64,000 nt of DNA from Parapedobacter tibetensis (GTDB lineage Bacteria; Bacteroidota; Bacteroidia; Sphingobacteriales; Sphingobacteriaceae). The notes beneath the pieces are model-generated. The model was not told where the DNA came from. It saw nothing but the letters and a program-made list of their open reading frames with translations, and made no database searches. The stretch lies in assembly GCF_024643205.1 (NCBI RefSeq), contig NZ_JAMKQJ010000014.1, forward strand, positions 1-64,000, in the 5' to 3' direction. Below, piece after piece: positions 43,262-52,064 of this stretch. A program made the translations under genes and the position numbers. How positions within the stretch are numbered: position 1 is the stretch's first letter; each line of letters opens with the position of its first letter.

Positions 43262-44261
43262 TGCCCTTTTGGCGGTCATGGTGGGCGGGGTAATCGCCTA
43301 TAGATACTACAAAGGTTTTTTCAATCCCAATGTTACGTCGGAAGAGGAGTACCTCTATATTTACTCACATTGGGATTTTGAGGATGTGATGACCAACATC
43401 GGTGAATTGCATCTTGTTGACGATACGACTTCCTTCCGTTGGGCAGCCAATAAGATGGATTTCCCAAACCGGGTTAAAGCCGGAAAGTACAAATTGGAAC
43501 CCGGGATGAACAACCGGACACTCATCAATAAGTTGGGGGGTGGTTTTCAGGACCCCGTCAAACTCCGGTTCGAAAATATCCGACTCAAGGAAAATTTGGC
43601 CGCACTGCTTGCCAACCAGCTCGAACCTGATTCCATTGCGTTCATCAACCTGTTGAATGATGACAGCCTTGCTTCGCGATATGGATTCGAGGGAGAAAAT
43701 TTCTTCAGCATGTTCATCCCTAACACTTATGAATTTTACTGGAACACCACCCCGGAAGGCTTTATCGAACGGATGCATCAGGAATACGAAAAGTTTTGGA
43801 ATGATCAACGCAAGCAAAAAGCGACAGACTTGCAGCTTAACTATCAGGAAGTCAGTGTACTGGCATCTATCGTAAAAGGTGAGGCGTTGCACGTTGACGA
43901 AATGCCTACCATTGCTGGGTTATACATCAATAGGTTACGGAAAAGCATGTTGTTACAAGCCGACCCGACCGTGATTTTTGCCAACAATGATTTCACGATC
44001 AGGCGTGTGCTGTACCGCCATTTGCGCACAGATTCACCATACAACACCTATTTGTACAGGGGACTCCCGCCCGGCCCCATCATGCTACCCAGCATTGCGT
44101 CTATTGATGCGGTATTGAACCATCAACAGCACAACTATTTATACATGTGCGCAAAGGATGATTTTTCAGGATATCATAATTTTGCGGTTACACAGGCCGA
44201 ACATGGTGTCAATGCGCGTAAATTCCAGCAAGCCTTAAACGAACGAAACATCAAGCGTTAA
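43215..44261 (+). CDS. mltG: Endolytic murein transglycosylase MltG
   Basis: 348 residues: basic N-terminus and membrane helix (FLGLALLAVMVGGVIAYRYY, about 13-32), LysM-like small domain, then the YceG catalytic domain with LASIVKGEALHVDEMPTIAGLYINRL (catalytic Glu in KGEA), LQADPTVIFA, DSPYNTYLYRGLPPGPIMLPSI. It cuts nascent glycan strands and so ends their polymerisation. I start at ATG 43215, after the N; a longer frame running through the N and the duplicate is an artefact. The stop overlaps the ATG of the thioesterase gene by one base. Confidence 0.94.
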   Translation: MKKKKKRLYIKIFLGLALLAVMVGGVIAYRYYKGFFNPNVTSEEEYLYIYSHWDFEDVMTNIGELHLVDDTTSFRWAANKMDFPNRVKAGKYKLEPGMNNRTLINKLGGGFQDPVKLRFENIRLKENLAALLANQLEPDSIAFINLLNDDSLASRYGFEGENFFSMFIPNTYEFYWNTTPEGFIERMHQEYEKFWNDQRKQKATDLQLNYQEVSVLASIVKGEALHVDEMPTIAGLYINRLRKSMLLQADPTVIFANNDFTIRRVLYRHLRTDSPYNTYLYRGLPPGPIMLPSIASIDAVLNHQQHNYLYMCAKDDFSGYHNFAVTQAEHGVNARKFQQALNERNIKR

Positions 44262-44668
44262 TGTTTATCTTTGAAACAAAAGTGAGGGTTCGCTATGCAG
44301 AAACCGATCAAATGGGATATGTTTACTACGGCAATTATGCTGCGTATTATGAAGTGGGCCGGGCAGAAATGTTACGCAGCTTAGGCTTGTCATATAAATC
44401 GTTTGAAGCGGGAGGCATTATGATGCCCGTGATGGAGCTCCATTCCAAGTTCCTGAAACCGGCAAGGTATGACGAAGAAATAACCGTGAAGGTATATCTG
44501 AAGAAAAAGCCCAGCATTAAAATCCAGTTTGAATATGAGTTGTTTAATTCGGATGGCGACTTAATCAACACAGGAGATACCAAGCTGGTATTTATAGACA
44601 TGAAACGGAATAAGCCTTGCATGCCCCCTGATTATTTCATGGATCGGTTGCAAAGGTATTTTGACTAA
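44261..44668 (+). CDS. YbgC/FadM-type acyl-CoA thioesterase
   Basis: 135 residues, hot-dog fold: VRYAETDQMGYVYYGNYAAYYEVGRAEML (shown as VRYAETDQMGYVYYGNY, catalytic Asp in ETDQMG), MMPVMELHSKFLKPARYDEEITVKV. Cleaves acyl-CoA thioesters; chain length unknown. Start codon overlaps the mltG stop (TAATG), so it is co-translated, and the YihY gene follows after three bases. Confidence 0.93.
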   Translation: MFIFETKVRVRYAETDQMGYVYYGNYAAYYEVGRAEMLRSLGLSYKSFEAGGIMMPVMELHSKFLKPARYDEEITVKVYLKKKPSIKIQFEYELFNSDGDLINTGDTKLVFIDMKRNKPCMPPDYFMDRLQRYFD

Positions 44669-44671
44669 GCA

Positions 44672-45631
44672 ATGAACTGGCTACACCGCTTATTACTGAA
44701 ATTCAAACCGTATCACCTATTCATGGAATGGACCAAGGTTGCTGTACTACCCGGTTTTGGTTCATTGCCATTATACACGGTGGCCACTTTTTTTTTCCAG
44801 GAAATTGCCCGTGAATCCATTCTCAATAAAGCCTCTTCACTGGCTTATAATTTCATGCTCGCGATTTTTCCAGGTATCATCTTTTTATTTACGCTGATAC
44901 CATACATCCCTATTGAAAATTTCCAGGAGCAACTGCTCGATTTCATGGAGATGGTGATGCCCGAAAATGCCTTCTTAACCGTGGAGTCTACACTTGAGGA
45001 CATCATCAAAAACCAAAATAGTGGCTTGCTGTCCGTCGGTTTTATTTTGGCCACATTCTTCGCCACCAATGGGGTGAGTTCCTTGATGCTCGCCTTCAAT
45101 AAAGCCTCTCTTGTTGTGGAAAGCCGCAGTTGGGGCCGCCAACGGCTCGTGGCGATCGGCTTGACGTTGATGATCATCATGGCTTTGGCTGTGGGGATGA
45201 CGGTCTTCTCGGTGGCTGGCTACGTCATCGGATACTTGAAGGAAAACATCCAAGTAAACGCAGCATTCTGGCGTTTTATCGTCACGTCCTCCCGATGGCT
45301 TATCCTGTTCGGCATCTATTTTTTGACGGTCAGCATACTCTATAAATTTGGCCCTGCATCGTCACGGAAGTGGAAGTTTTTCAGTCCCGGAGCGATGTTA
45401 GCTACCATTTTGGCTGTACTTACCTTCTCGGGATTTGCCTATTACATTAATCATTTCGGTGCATATAATAAGCTTTATGGTTCGATTGGCACCTTGATTG
45501 TCATCATGATCTGGTTGTATTTAAACTCCTTGATTTTATTGGTCGGTTTTGAGCTGAATGCCAGTATTGCACTCTCCAAGCAAAGCATAAAGATTGTACG
45601 CCCCCGTACATTCAATGCTTTTAAAGCTTGA
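44672..45631 (+). CDS. YihY/BrkB family membrane protein
   Basis: 319 residues with about six membrane helices (near 60-85, 120-150, 165-190, 200-220, 235-255, 265-290). Typical segments: SLAYNFMLAIFPGIIFLFTLIPYIP and LYGSIGTLIVIMIWLYLNSLILLVGFELNA (shown in parts), the family signature. Formerly called ribonuclease BN; transport or lipid roles are debated. Third gene of the mltG-thioesterase-YihY operon. Confidence 0.92.
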   Translation: MNWLHRLLLKFKPYHLFMEWTKVAVLPGFGSLPLYTVATFFFQEIARESILNKASSLAYNFMLAIFPGIIFLFTLIPYIPIENFQEQLLDFMEMVMPENAFLTVESTLEDIIKNQNSGLLSVGFILATFFATNGVSSLMLAFNKASLVVESRSWGRQRLVAIGLTLMIIMALAVGMTVFSVAGYVIGYLKENIQVNAAFWRFIVTSSRWLILFGIYFLTVSILYKFGPASSRKWKFFSPGAMLATILAVLTFSGFAYYINHFGAYNKLYGSIGTLIVIMIWLYLNSLILLVGFELNASIALSKQSIKIVRPRTFNAFKA

Positions 45632-45698
45632 AAAGCGTAAAAGAAACCGAAAGGTCGCAATCACTTTTATGGTCCTTTCAGTGGTCGTTCTAGTAAAA

Positions 45699-45715
45699 TA
45701 CAATTGTCAATTGTA
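45699..45715. promoter_or_regulatory. 17-bp dyad before the hybrid kinase gene
   Basis: TACAATTG-T-CAATTGTA, a perfect 8-bp inverted repeat, 77 bases before the ATG. It may be an operator. TATAGCTATA lies 19 bases further on. Confidence 0.3.
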
Positions 45716-45791
45716 AAATTTGGCACACTTTTGTATAGCTATATAAGAACAATCATTCCCAACTGTCATCAAAAGGCCGTTATCAACTATA

Positions 45792-47939
45792 ATGACAAAA
45801 AACAAAAAAAACACACCGGTTGTTAGAAAGGTATTGCTAGTCAGCTTTATCTTGTTGTTCTTGATCATCGGAGGCATATTCATCTATCAACACCGCCAAT
45901 ATGATGGAATCGAAAAACGGCTTGTCCATGCATACCAACTGGAAAAAATGGGCTCTGAAAGCTTGAACCACCTGCTCACCATGTTTAGTGAGGCAGAAAA
46001 TCGCTTTCGGATGTATACCGTCGATTTTGATACAGCCAGCTACCATCAATACCTGACCAAACTCGATTCCGTTAAGTACCTGGTTGATTCTTTAGCATCC
46101 CTGCCATTAGCTGACAATCCATTGGCAAAACAGGTTTTTGATGTGGGTGAACGCAATCAGATTTCCCTGGAATTTATAGCGCTTAAAAGAAATGTGGAAT
46201 ATCTCGTATTCCACACCCAAGACTCGCTAACACAAATCCAAGATTTTTCAGCGGTATCGTCCCATTTCCAAACTATCGAGCCTGAATCTATCGTGAGAAC
46301 GTCCCTTCAGGACACCTTCTACAAAAAAACCGCCGACACCATTGTACGCGAAAAGCAAGGGCTAATCCAGCGGATTTTCAACGCAAAGAATGATACCATA
46401 GTGGTAAACAGACAACAAGCACAACACATCAACACTGATCAGCTTTCCGTTATCCAAACCAATAAGGTGACTTCCGGGGCACTTAAAACCAAACGTCCCA
46501 AGCGGAGTAACAATGATGCGCTCAAGGTAGCATTTACTGATCTCCAACAAAAAGAACGGCAGCTGATAAACCGAAATTTGCAACTACTGGGAGATATTAA
46601 GAGCCATATGTACAAAATCAAATCATTGGAAAATAAGGTGCTCCGTGCTGCAGAGGAAACTGATTTTGCGCTTTTCCGAAAAAATGCAGGAACATTCAGA
46701 AACCAATTGATTTTTGCACTTTCCCTTATGCTCTTGATGATACTGTCCTTGATTTATTACGATCGGTATGCCTCGTCCTATGAGCGACGCTTATACCAAG
46801 AAAAAGACTATGCATCCAAACTTGCGGAAGAGAAGACCAGCGTGTTGGCCAACATCAGCCATGAGATACGGACGCCGCTCAATTCCCTATTGGGAATCAT
46901 CGACCTACTCAAAAGCAGGACAACCTCAAAAAATCCGGATGAAAAGCTGGTTGATTCGGCTTATTATTCCATCAATGTGATCAGCAGTACCATCAACGAT
47001 ATCTTAAGTCTCAGCAAACTTGAAACCTCAAATAAAGGGAGTATCGTGATGGATTTTTTCTCACCTGAACGAACTTGCCGGGAAGTCATTTCGCTTCATA
47101 AAAACCAAGCGGAGCTTAAAGATTTGGAAATAAGAACCGAAATCGATATCGACCCCAAGTTAGGCATTTTCAGTAATGAATTCCGGGTCAGGCAAATCGC
47201 TTCCAATTTTGTCAGCAACGCAATCAAATATTCTCATAGCGGTGATATCGTTTTCCGAGCATCCATTTTGAAGGCCAATGATTGGCAGTCTCTCCATATT
47301 GAGGTGGAGGATTCCGGGTTAGGCATTTCCGAGCAATATAGACGGCAAATCTTCCGGAAATACTACACGGTAAATAACCATTCGGGTGGTTTTGGTTTAG
47401 GGCTTTACATTTCAAAAGTCATGGCTGAAGAGCTTGGCGGAAAGATCAATTTTAGAAGTAAACTTGGTAAGGGATCGACTTTTTATATGGATATCCCCTT
47501 CGAAAAGACCATGGTGAAGGCACGTGAACAACGGACACCAAGGCTCTCGGATCTTTCCAAGGATCTGGGCATTCTGATCGTGGATGACAATCCCATCAAC
47601 ATTCTCTACATGAAGCAGTTTTTCACAGGGTTCAAGCGTATCCATACCGTAAATAGTGGGAAAGATGCGCTGCAAGTGTTGGAGCAGCATGCCTTTGATA
47701 TTGTCATTACTGATATCAACATGCCTGATATGCGAGGCGATCAATTGCTGCAAAACATTCGATCCCGCCAAGATTACCAACAGGTCAAGATATTGGCCAT
47801 ATCAGCCGATTTCGCCACCTTAGGCCAGCCGAAAGAACAAGGAAACGCGATTACTTTTGACGGTTATATTGAAAAGCCCTTCACGGAAAGCGAGTTGGTG
47901 AAAGCATTGCTCGGCGCCCTTAAACATTACGAAGTTTAG
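45792..47939 (+). CDS. Hybrid sensor histidine kinase
   Basis: 715 residues: membrane helix (about 13-31), a long coiled periplasmic region (about 33-300), second helix (about 301-325), HisKA with His in LANISHEIRTPLNSLLG (about 357), HATPase (about 460-575; NFVSNAIKYSHSGD, DSGLGISEQ, GGFGLGLYISKVM) and a C-terminal receiver (about 588-710; DDNPIN, Asp in VITDINMPDMRG). No DNA-binding output domain, so a phosphorelay partner must exist elsewhere. It stands alone in an operon. Confidence 0.93.
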   Translation: MTKNKKNTPVVRKVLLVSFILLFLIIGGIFIYQHRQYDGIEKRLVHAYQLEKMGSESLNHLLTMFSEAENRFRMYTVDFDTASYHQYLTKLDSVKYLVDSLASLPLADNPLAKQVFDVGERNQISLEFIALKRNVEYLVFHTQDSLTQIQDFSAVSSHFQTIEPESIVRTSLQDTFYKKTADTIVREKQGLIQRIFNAKNDTIVVNRQQAQHINTDQLSVIQTNKVTSGALKTKRPKRSNNDALKVAFTDLQQKERQLINRNLQLLGDIKSHMYKIKSLENKVLRAAEETDFALFRKNAGTFRNQLIFALSLMLLMILSLIYYDRYASSYERRLYQEKDYASKLAEEKTSVLANISHEIRTPLNSLLGIIDLLKSRTTSKNPDEKLVDSAYYSINVISSTINDILSLSKLETSNKGSIVMDFFSPERTCREVISLHKNQAELKDLEIRTEIDIDPKLGIFSNEFRVRQIASNFVSNAIKYSHSGDIVFRASILKANDWQSLHIEVEDSGLGISEQYRRQIFRKYYTVNNHSGGFGLGLYISKVMAEELGGKINFRSKLGKGSTFYMDIPFEKTMVKAREQRTPRLSDLSKDLGILIVDDNPINILYMKQFFTGFKRIHTVNSGKDALQVLEQHAFDIVITDINMPDMRGDQLLQNIRSRQDYQQVKILAISADFATLGQPKEQGNAITFDGYIEKPFTESELVKALLGALKHYEV

Positions 47940-48024
47940 GAAAAGATGAGGGGAAACCTCATCGGTTTACACGCTGAAAAAACAATGAGGTTTCGCTATC
48001 AAATTAATTTAGAGAATCCTATCG

Positions 48025-48948
48025 TTATTGTTGGATAGGGAGCACCAACGTACTATCGGTAGGTGTCGAGCTCGTATCCGGCGCGGCACTGTTTTCAGGC
48101 GCCTTGTCGATCAGCTCCATGAACTGGTCAAGCTTCGGCGTTATGATGATTTGGGTACGACGGTTACGTGTTTTTCCGCTTTCCGTATCATTACTGGCCA
48201 CTGGATTGTATTCGCCTCGTCCGCCCGCAGTAAGGCGCTTGGGGTTCACACCGTAGTCGTTTTGTAAGGCCTGTACAACAGATGAACCGCGCAATGCACT
48301 TAAATCCCAGTTGTTGCGGATGTTCGTTTGTGAAATAGGCACATTGTCCGTATTACCTTCCACCAGCACATCGTAGTCTTTATAATCCATGATGATCTTG
48401 GCGATTTTGCTAAGTGTTTCCCCTGCCTTTTCGGAGATTTCATAACTTCCGGACTTATACAGCATATTATCCGAAAGGGAGATATAAACCACACCTTTTA
48501 ATACCTGCACATCTACGTCCTGCATCTCTTCCCGACTCAGCGAACGGGTCAGTCTGTTGGTCAACACCATATTGAGTGAGTCGCTTTTGTTTTTGGTATT
48601 TACCAAGTGCTGGATATATCGGTTGGAAGCATTGATCTCGTCTACCAGTTTGGAAATATTCACGTTCCCCTGATTGGTTGAGGCAAGGCATTGGTTAAGC
48701 GCTTCTTGCAAAGCTTTTACGTTGGCACGCTCCGAAGCTATCTGGTCTTCCAGGCTTTTCACCTGGGTATTCGCGGAAGTAAGTTGCTGCTGCGCATCCT
48801 GATAGCGCTTGTTCAGCTCCTGTTCCTTGTTACGCATTTCATCGTAACTTGCCTGCAGCGACTGGTACTTCTTGTTGCTCACGCATCCGGACAACAGCAA
48901 TACCATAGCCATGATGGCCATTCCTACGTATATTGGCATTCGTTTCAT
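48025..48948 (-). CDS. OmpA family lipoprotein
   Basis: 307 residues. Lipoprotein signal (MKRMPIYVGMAIMAMVLLLSGC, Cys about 22), coiled coil (about 30-130, YQSLQASYDEMRNKEQELNK), then an OmpA peptidoglycan-binding domain (about 175-285; LVEGNTDNVPISQTNIRNNW, LSALRGSSVVQALQ, AGGRGEYNPVASND, RNRRTQIIITPKL). Links the outer membrane to the cell wall. ATG 48948 is chosen; 48966 adds MKGEHV. A 7-bp hairpin (47945-47963) lies beyond its stop. Confidence 0.92.
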   Translation of the reverse strand: MKRMPIYVGMAIMAMVLLLSGCVSNKKYQSLQASYDEMRNKEQELNKRYQDAQQQLTSANTQVKSLEDQIASERANVKALQEALNQCLASTNQGNVNISKLVDEINASNRYIQHLVNTKNKSDSLNMVLTNRLTRSLSREEMQDVDVQVLKGVVYISLSDNMLYKSGSYEISEKAGETLSKIAKIIMDYKDYDVLVEGNTDNVPISQTNIRNNWDLSALRGSSVVQALQNDYGVNPKRLTAGGRGEYNPVASNDTESGKTRNRRTQIIITPKLDQFMELIDKAPENSAAPDTSSTPTDSTLVLPIQQ

Positions 48949-49230
48949 AACATGTTCTCCTTTCATTTTCTATTCTTTCCCTTATGTTATGCCAACTTGA
49001 TGCCAAAAATGTTTCGTCGCCCGAATCTCATCCTGAAAACGATCGTAGGAGGGCGGTAACACCGCCAGTGATGGGGTTGGGGAGCGAAAAATAAGCTCCG
49101 CTCCTCAGGAATAATTACATGCAATAAGGTTGATAACCGGGCAACAAAATAAAATAATAACTCCCTAAATAAAAGTTTTTTGTATCTTTGCAGTCCTGAT
49201 AAAAATCAGGAAAAGGAGACAAATTAATTA
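48949..49230. other. Divergent region between OmpA lipoprotein and rpsA
   Basis: 282 bases with two small GC hairpins (GGCGGT-AAC-ACCGCC near 49053-49067; GGAGC with GCTCC near 49080-49098) and, on the plus side, the rpsA -7 box and leader hairpin. No ORF of note. Confidence 0.6.
49183..49220 (+). promoter_or_regulatory. rpsA -7 element, leader hairpin and ribosome-binding site
   Basis: TATCTTTG (49183-49190), then CAGT, then a 6-bp hairpin CCTGAT-AAAA-ATCAGG (49195-49210), then AAAAGGAGA (49211-49219) 11 bases before the ATG. The clear purine-rich site is unusual for this phylum. The hairpin would begin at about the first transcribed base. Confidence 0.5.
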
Positions 49231-51174
49231 ATGGCAAAAAAACAAGAAGCAGAAAAGGAACTAGCAGCGAAAAAAGCTGAACTTCAAGACACCGAGGACA
49301 CCTTGGTGAAAGAAAGGGAAGACATCGAGTCGGAAGCCGATTCGAAATTCATTGACGAAATCAAGTCGACCACTTGGAGCACCCCCGACAGTGATTTTGA
49401 TTGGGAAAAAGACGAGAAAGGTTTCGGCAACTACAGTGACGAAGAACGCACGAAGTTGGAAGACCTCTATGCCGGTACATTCAACTCGGTCAACAGGGGC
49501 GAAATCGTACAGGGCACAGTCGTGTCCATCAACAACAAAGACGTCGTATTGAACATAGGTTTCAAGTCAGACGGTTTGGTATCTCTTTCTGAATTCCGTG
49601 ACACCCCGGATTTGAAGGTTGGAGATGTGGTAGACGTTTTCGTCGAATCACAGGAAGATGCCAACGGACAGTTGGTCCTTTCACGCAAGCGTGCCAAAAC
49701 CCAGAAATCATGGGAAGAAATCAATGAAGCGCTTGAAAATGACACCATCATCGACGGTTTTGTAAAAAGCCGTACCAAAGGTGGCTTAATTGTGGACATC
49801 AAAGGTGTAGAAGCTTTCTTGCCTGGATCACAAATCGACATTAAACCTATACGCGACTACGACATCTATGTAGGTAAAACTATGGAATTCAAGGTGGTAA
49901 AAATCAACCATGAATTCAAGAACGTCGTCGTATCTCATAAAGTACTCATCGAGGACGATTTAGAAAATCAAAAATCTGAAATTGTTTCCAAACTCGAAAA
50001 AGGACAAGTACTGGAAGGTACAGTCAAAAACATCACCGATTTCGGTGTGTTCATCGATCTTGGCGGCGTAGACGGCTTGCTGCATATTACAGATATTTCA
50101 TGGGGTCGCATTGAGCACCCGAGAGAAGTATTGTCATTGGACCAAACTACCAATGTGGTGGTGCTGGATTTCGACGACGAGAAGAAACGTATCGCCCTGG
50201 GTCTGAAACAACTGACAGAACATCCATGGGAATCATTGGATACTTCCCTGGAAATAGGTTCAAAGGTAAAAGGCAAAATCGTAACCGTAGCCGATTACGG
50301 TGCATTCCTCGAAATTACCCCCGGGGTGGAAGGTTTGATACACGTATCCGAAATGTCATGGTCGCAGAATTTGCGTAGCCCGCAGGAATTCCTTAAGGTG
50401 GGCGACGAGGTGGAAGCACAAGTGCTCACGTTGGACCGCGACGACCGCAAGATGAGCCTCGGCATCAAACAACTGACACCTGACCCTTGGAAAAACATCG
50501 CGGAGCGCTATCCAATAGGATCCAAGCAAAAAGCCGTGGTGAAAAACATGACCAATTTCGGTGTATTTGTAGAGCTTGAAGAAGGAATTGATGGATTAAT
50601 CCACATCTCCGACCTTTCTTGGTCCAAGAAAATCAACCATCCCAATGAGTTCACCAAGGTAGGTGAAAAATTGGAAGTAGTTGTATTGGAACTCGATGAG
50701 GAAAACCGCAAGTTGAGCCTTGGGCATAAACAACTGGAAGAAAACCCATGGGATACCTTTGAGACGATTTTCACACTTGACTCCATCCATCAGGGAACGG
50801 TAATTAAAGTAGGTGAAAAAGGCAATATCGTAGCGCTTCCTTATGGCGTAGAAGGTTTCTGCCCTGCCAAACACAGTGTGAAAGAAGATGGTAGCGTCTT
50901 GAAAGCGGATGAAATCGCTGATTTCAAAATCATTGAATTCAACAAAGACAACAAACGTCTGGTTATTTCTCATTCCCGAATCTGGGAAGATAAAAGAGCC
51001 GAAGCACGTATGGAAGAATTCAATAGCCGCAAGAAAGAAGCGAAGGCAGCTTCGTCAGCCGTGAAGAAAGTGAAGGAATCCGTAGAAAAATCCACTTTAG
51101 GGGATTTGGGTGTCCTTGCACAATTGAAAGAACAATTGGAAGGCGAAGAAAGCGGCAAAAAAACCAAAAAGTAA
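49231..51174 (+). CDS. rpsA: 30S ribosomal protein S1
   Basis: 647 residues: an acidic N-terminal extension (about 1-85, rich in Lys and Glu) and six S1 repeats (about 86-155, 170-240, 256-326, 343-414, 430-500, 517-590), for example NITDFGVFIDLGGVDGLLHI, TVADYGAFLEITPGVEGLIHV and NMTNFGVFVELEEGIDGLIH; a Lys/Glu tail ends it. Binds mRNA on the small subunit. The N-terminal extension is longer than in E. coli. It is monocistronic, with its own terminator. Confidence 0.97.
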   Translation: MAKKQEAEKELAAKKAELQDTEDTLVKEREDIESEADSKFIDEIKSTTWSTPDSDFDWEKDEKGFGNYSDEERTKLEDLYAGTFNSVNRGEIVQGTVVSINNKDVVLNIGFKSDGLVSLSEFRDTPDLKVGDVVDVFVESQEDANGQLVLSRKRAKTQKSWEEINEALENDTIIDGFVKSRTKGGLIVDIKGVEAFLPGSQIDIKPIRDYDIYVGKTMEFKVVKINHEFKNVVVSHKVLIEDDLENQKSEIVSKLEKGQVLEGTVKNITDFGVFIDLGGVDGLLHITDISWGRIEHPREVLSLDQTTNVVVLDFDDEKKRIALGLKQLTEHPWESLDTSLEIGSKVKGKIVTVADYGAFLEITPGVEGLIHVSEMSWSQNLRSPQEFLKVGDEVEAQVLTLDRDDRKMSLGIKQLTPDPWKNIAERYPIGSKQKAVVKNMTNFGVFVELEEGIDGLIHISDLSWSKKINHPNEFTKVGEKLEVVVLELDEENRKLSLGHKQLEENPWDTFETIFTLDSIHQGTVIKVGEKGNIVALPYGVEGFCPAKHSVKEDGSVLKADEIADFKIIEFNKDNKRLVISHSRIWEDKRAEARMEEFNSRKKEAKAASSAVKKVKESVEKSTLGDLGVLAQLKEQLEGEESGKKTKK

Positions 51175-51205
51175 GCACTGATCATTCATTGCTGAATAGC
51201 ATAAC

Positions 51206-51240
51206 ATGCTCCCTCGTTCAAAGCGGGGGAGCATTTTTTT
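51206..51240 (+). terminator. Intrinsic terminator of rpsA
   Basis: ATGCTCCC / GGGAGCAT stem (51206-51213 with 51227-51234) followed by seven T. 32 bases after the rpsA stop, and close to the end of the convergent LytTR gene. Confidence 0.9.
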
Positions 51241-51245
51241 ACTAT

Positions 51246-52028
51246 TTACAGCTTCTTGATTTGGTAAAATAACTGGCGCAATGTATCCTCGCGGTTTTTC
51301 GTTATAGCAATTTTGGTGTGGTCAATCATCTCCAATGTCCCCCCACTTTCCTTTAATATCTTAATAACAAAATTTGGGTTAATCATATGCGAGTGGTGCA
51401 CCCTGATGAAGCCATGATTCGAAAGCAGGTGCTCTACCTCTTTTAAGGTGCGACAGGCCACGTGGTGTTTAAAATCCCGATCAATAATATGTGTGTAGTT
51501 ACGATCTGCCTCACACCGGATGATGTCCCTGAAATGGATTACTTCATATCCGTCCAACGTAGGGATGGCCATCCGATCAGGCTTCACAGTGGGGGTGGAC
51601 AGGAATGCGGTCAGCTGTTCCAATTGTGCGGCATGCAAACGTTTATGACCCTTCGTCTCCCATTTACAGATAGATTTCTGCAAATCCTGTGGCATCAAGG
51701 GTTTCAACAGATAATCTAACGCATTATAGCCGAATGCCTGCACAGCATATTGGTCATAAGCTGTAAGGAAGATCACATCGAAAGGCAGTTCATCAGCATA
51801 CTTTATGCGCAAGTTTTCCAATAATTTGAAGCCCGAATATGGCACCATCTCCACATCCAAAAACAGGATATCAAAATTACCGTCTTCATCCATGCAGTTG
51901 ATAAATCTTTCCGGGTTTTCATACGCATTAATGATATCCACATTAGGGCAGGCCTCCATGGCAATTGCCCTGAAACTATCGATGGCATGGTGCTCATCAT
52001 CTACGATTATGGCTTTTATTGTATCCAT
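51246..52028 (-). CDS. LytTR family response regulator
   Basis: 260 residues: receiver (about 5-125; DDE, Asp in ILFLDVEMVPYSG, Thr in FLTAYDQYA, Lys in YLLKPL) and LytTR DNA-binding domain (about 150-255; VIHFRDIIRCEADRNYTHI, RTLKEVEHLL, FIRVHHSHMINPNFV). It starts 36 bases after the stop of its partner kinase. Target genes unknown. Confidence 0.95.
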   Translation of the reverse strand: MDTIKAIIVDDEHHAIDSFRAIAMEACPNVDIINAYENPERFINCMDEDGNFDILFLDVEMVPYSGFKLLENLRIKYADELPFDVIFLTAYDQYAVQAFGYNALDYLLKPLMPQDLQKSICKWETKGHKRLHAAQLEQLTAFLSTPTVKPDRMAIPTLDGYEVIHFRDIIRCEADRNYTHIIDRDFKHHVACRTLKEVEHLLSNHGFIRVHHSHMINPNFVIKILKESGGTLEMIDHTKIAITKNREDTLRQLFYQIKKL

Positions 52029-52064
52029 ATGGGTAAAAATTACGGTTGTCCATTAAAATTATAG

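Noticed and set aside
45721..45740. TGGCAC...TTGTA resembling a sigma-54 promoter before the hybrid kinase
   Set aside because: Spacing is one base short of the -24/-12 rule and the GC of the -12 box is missing.
47945..47963. GATGAGG-GGAAA-CCTCATC hairpin after the hybrid kinase
   Set aside because: No T-run follows on either strand, so terminator function is not supported.
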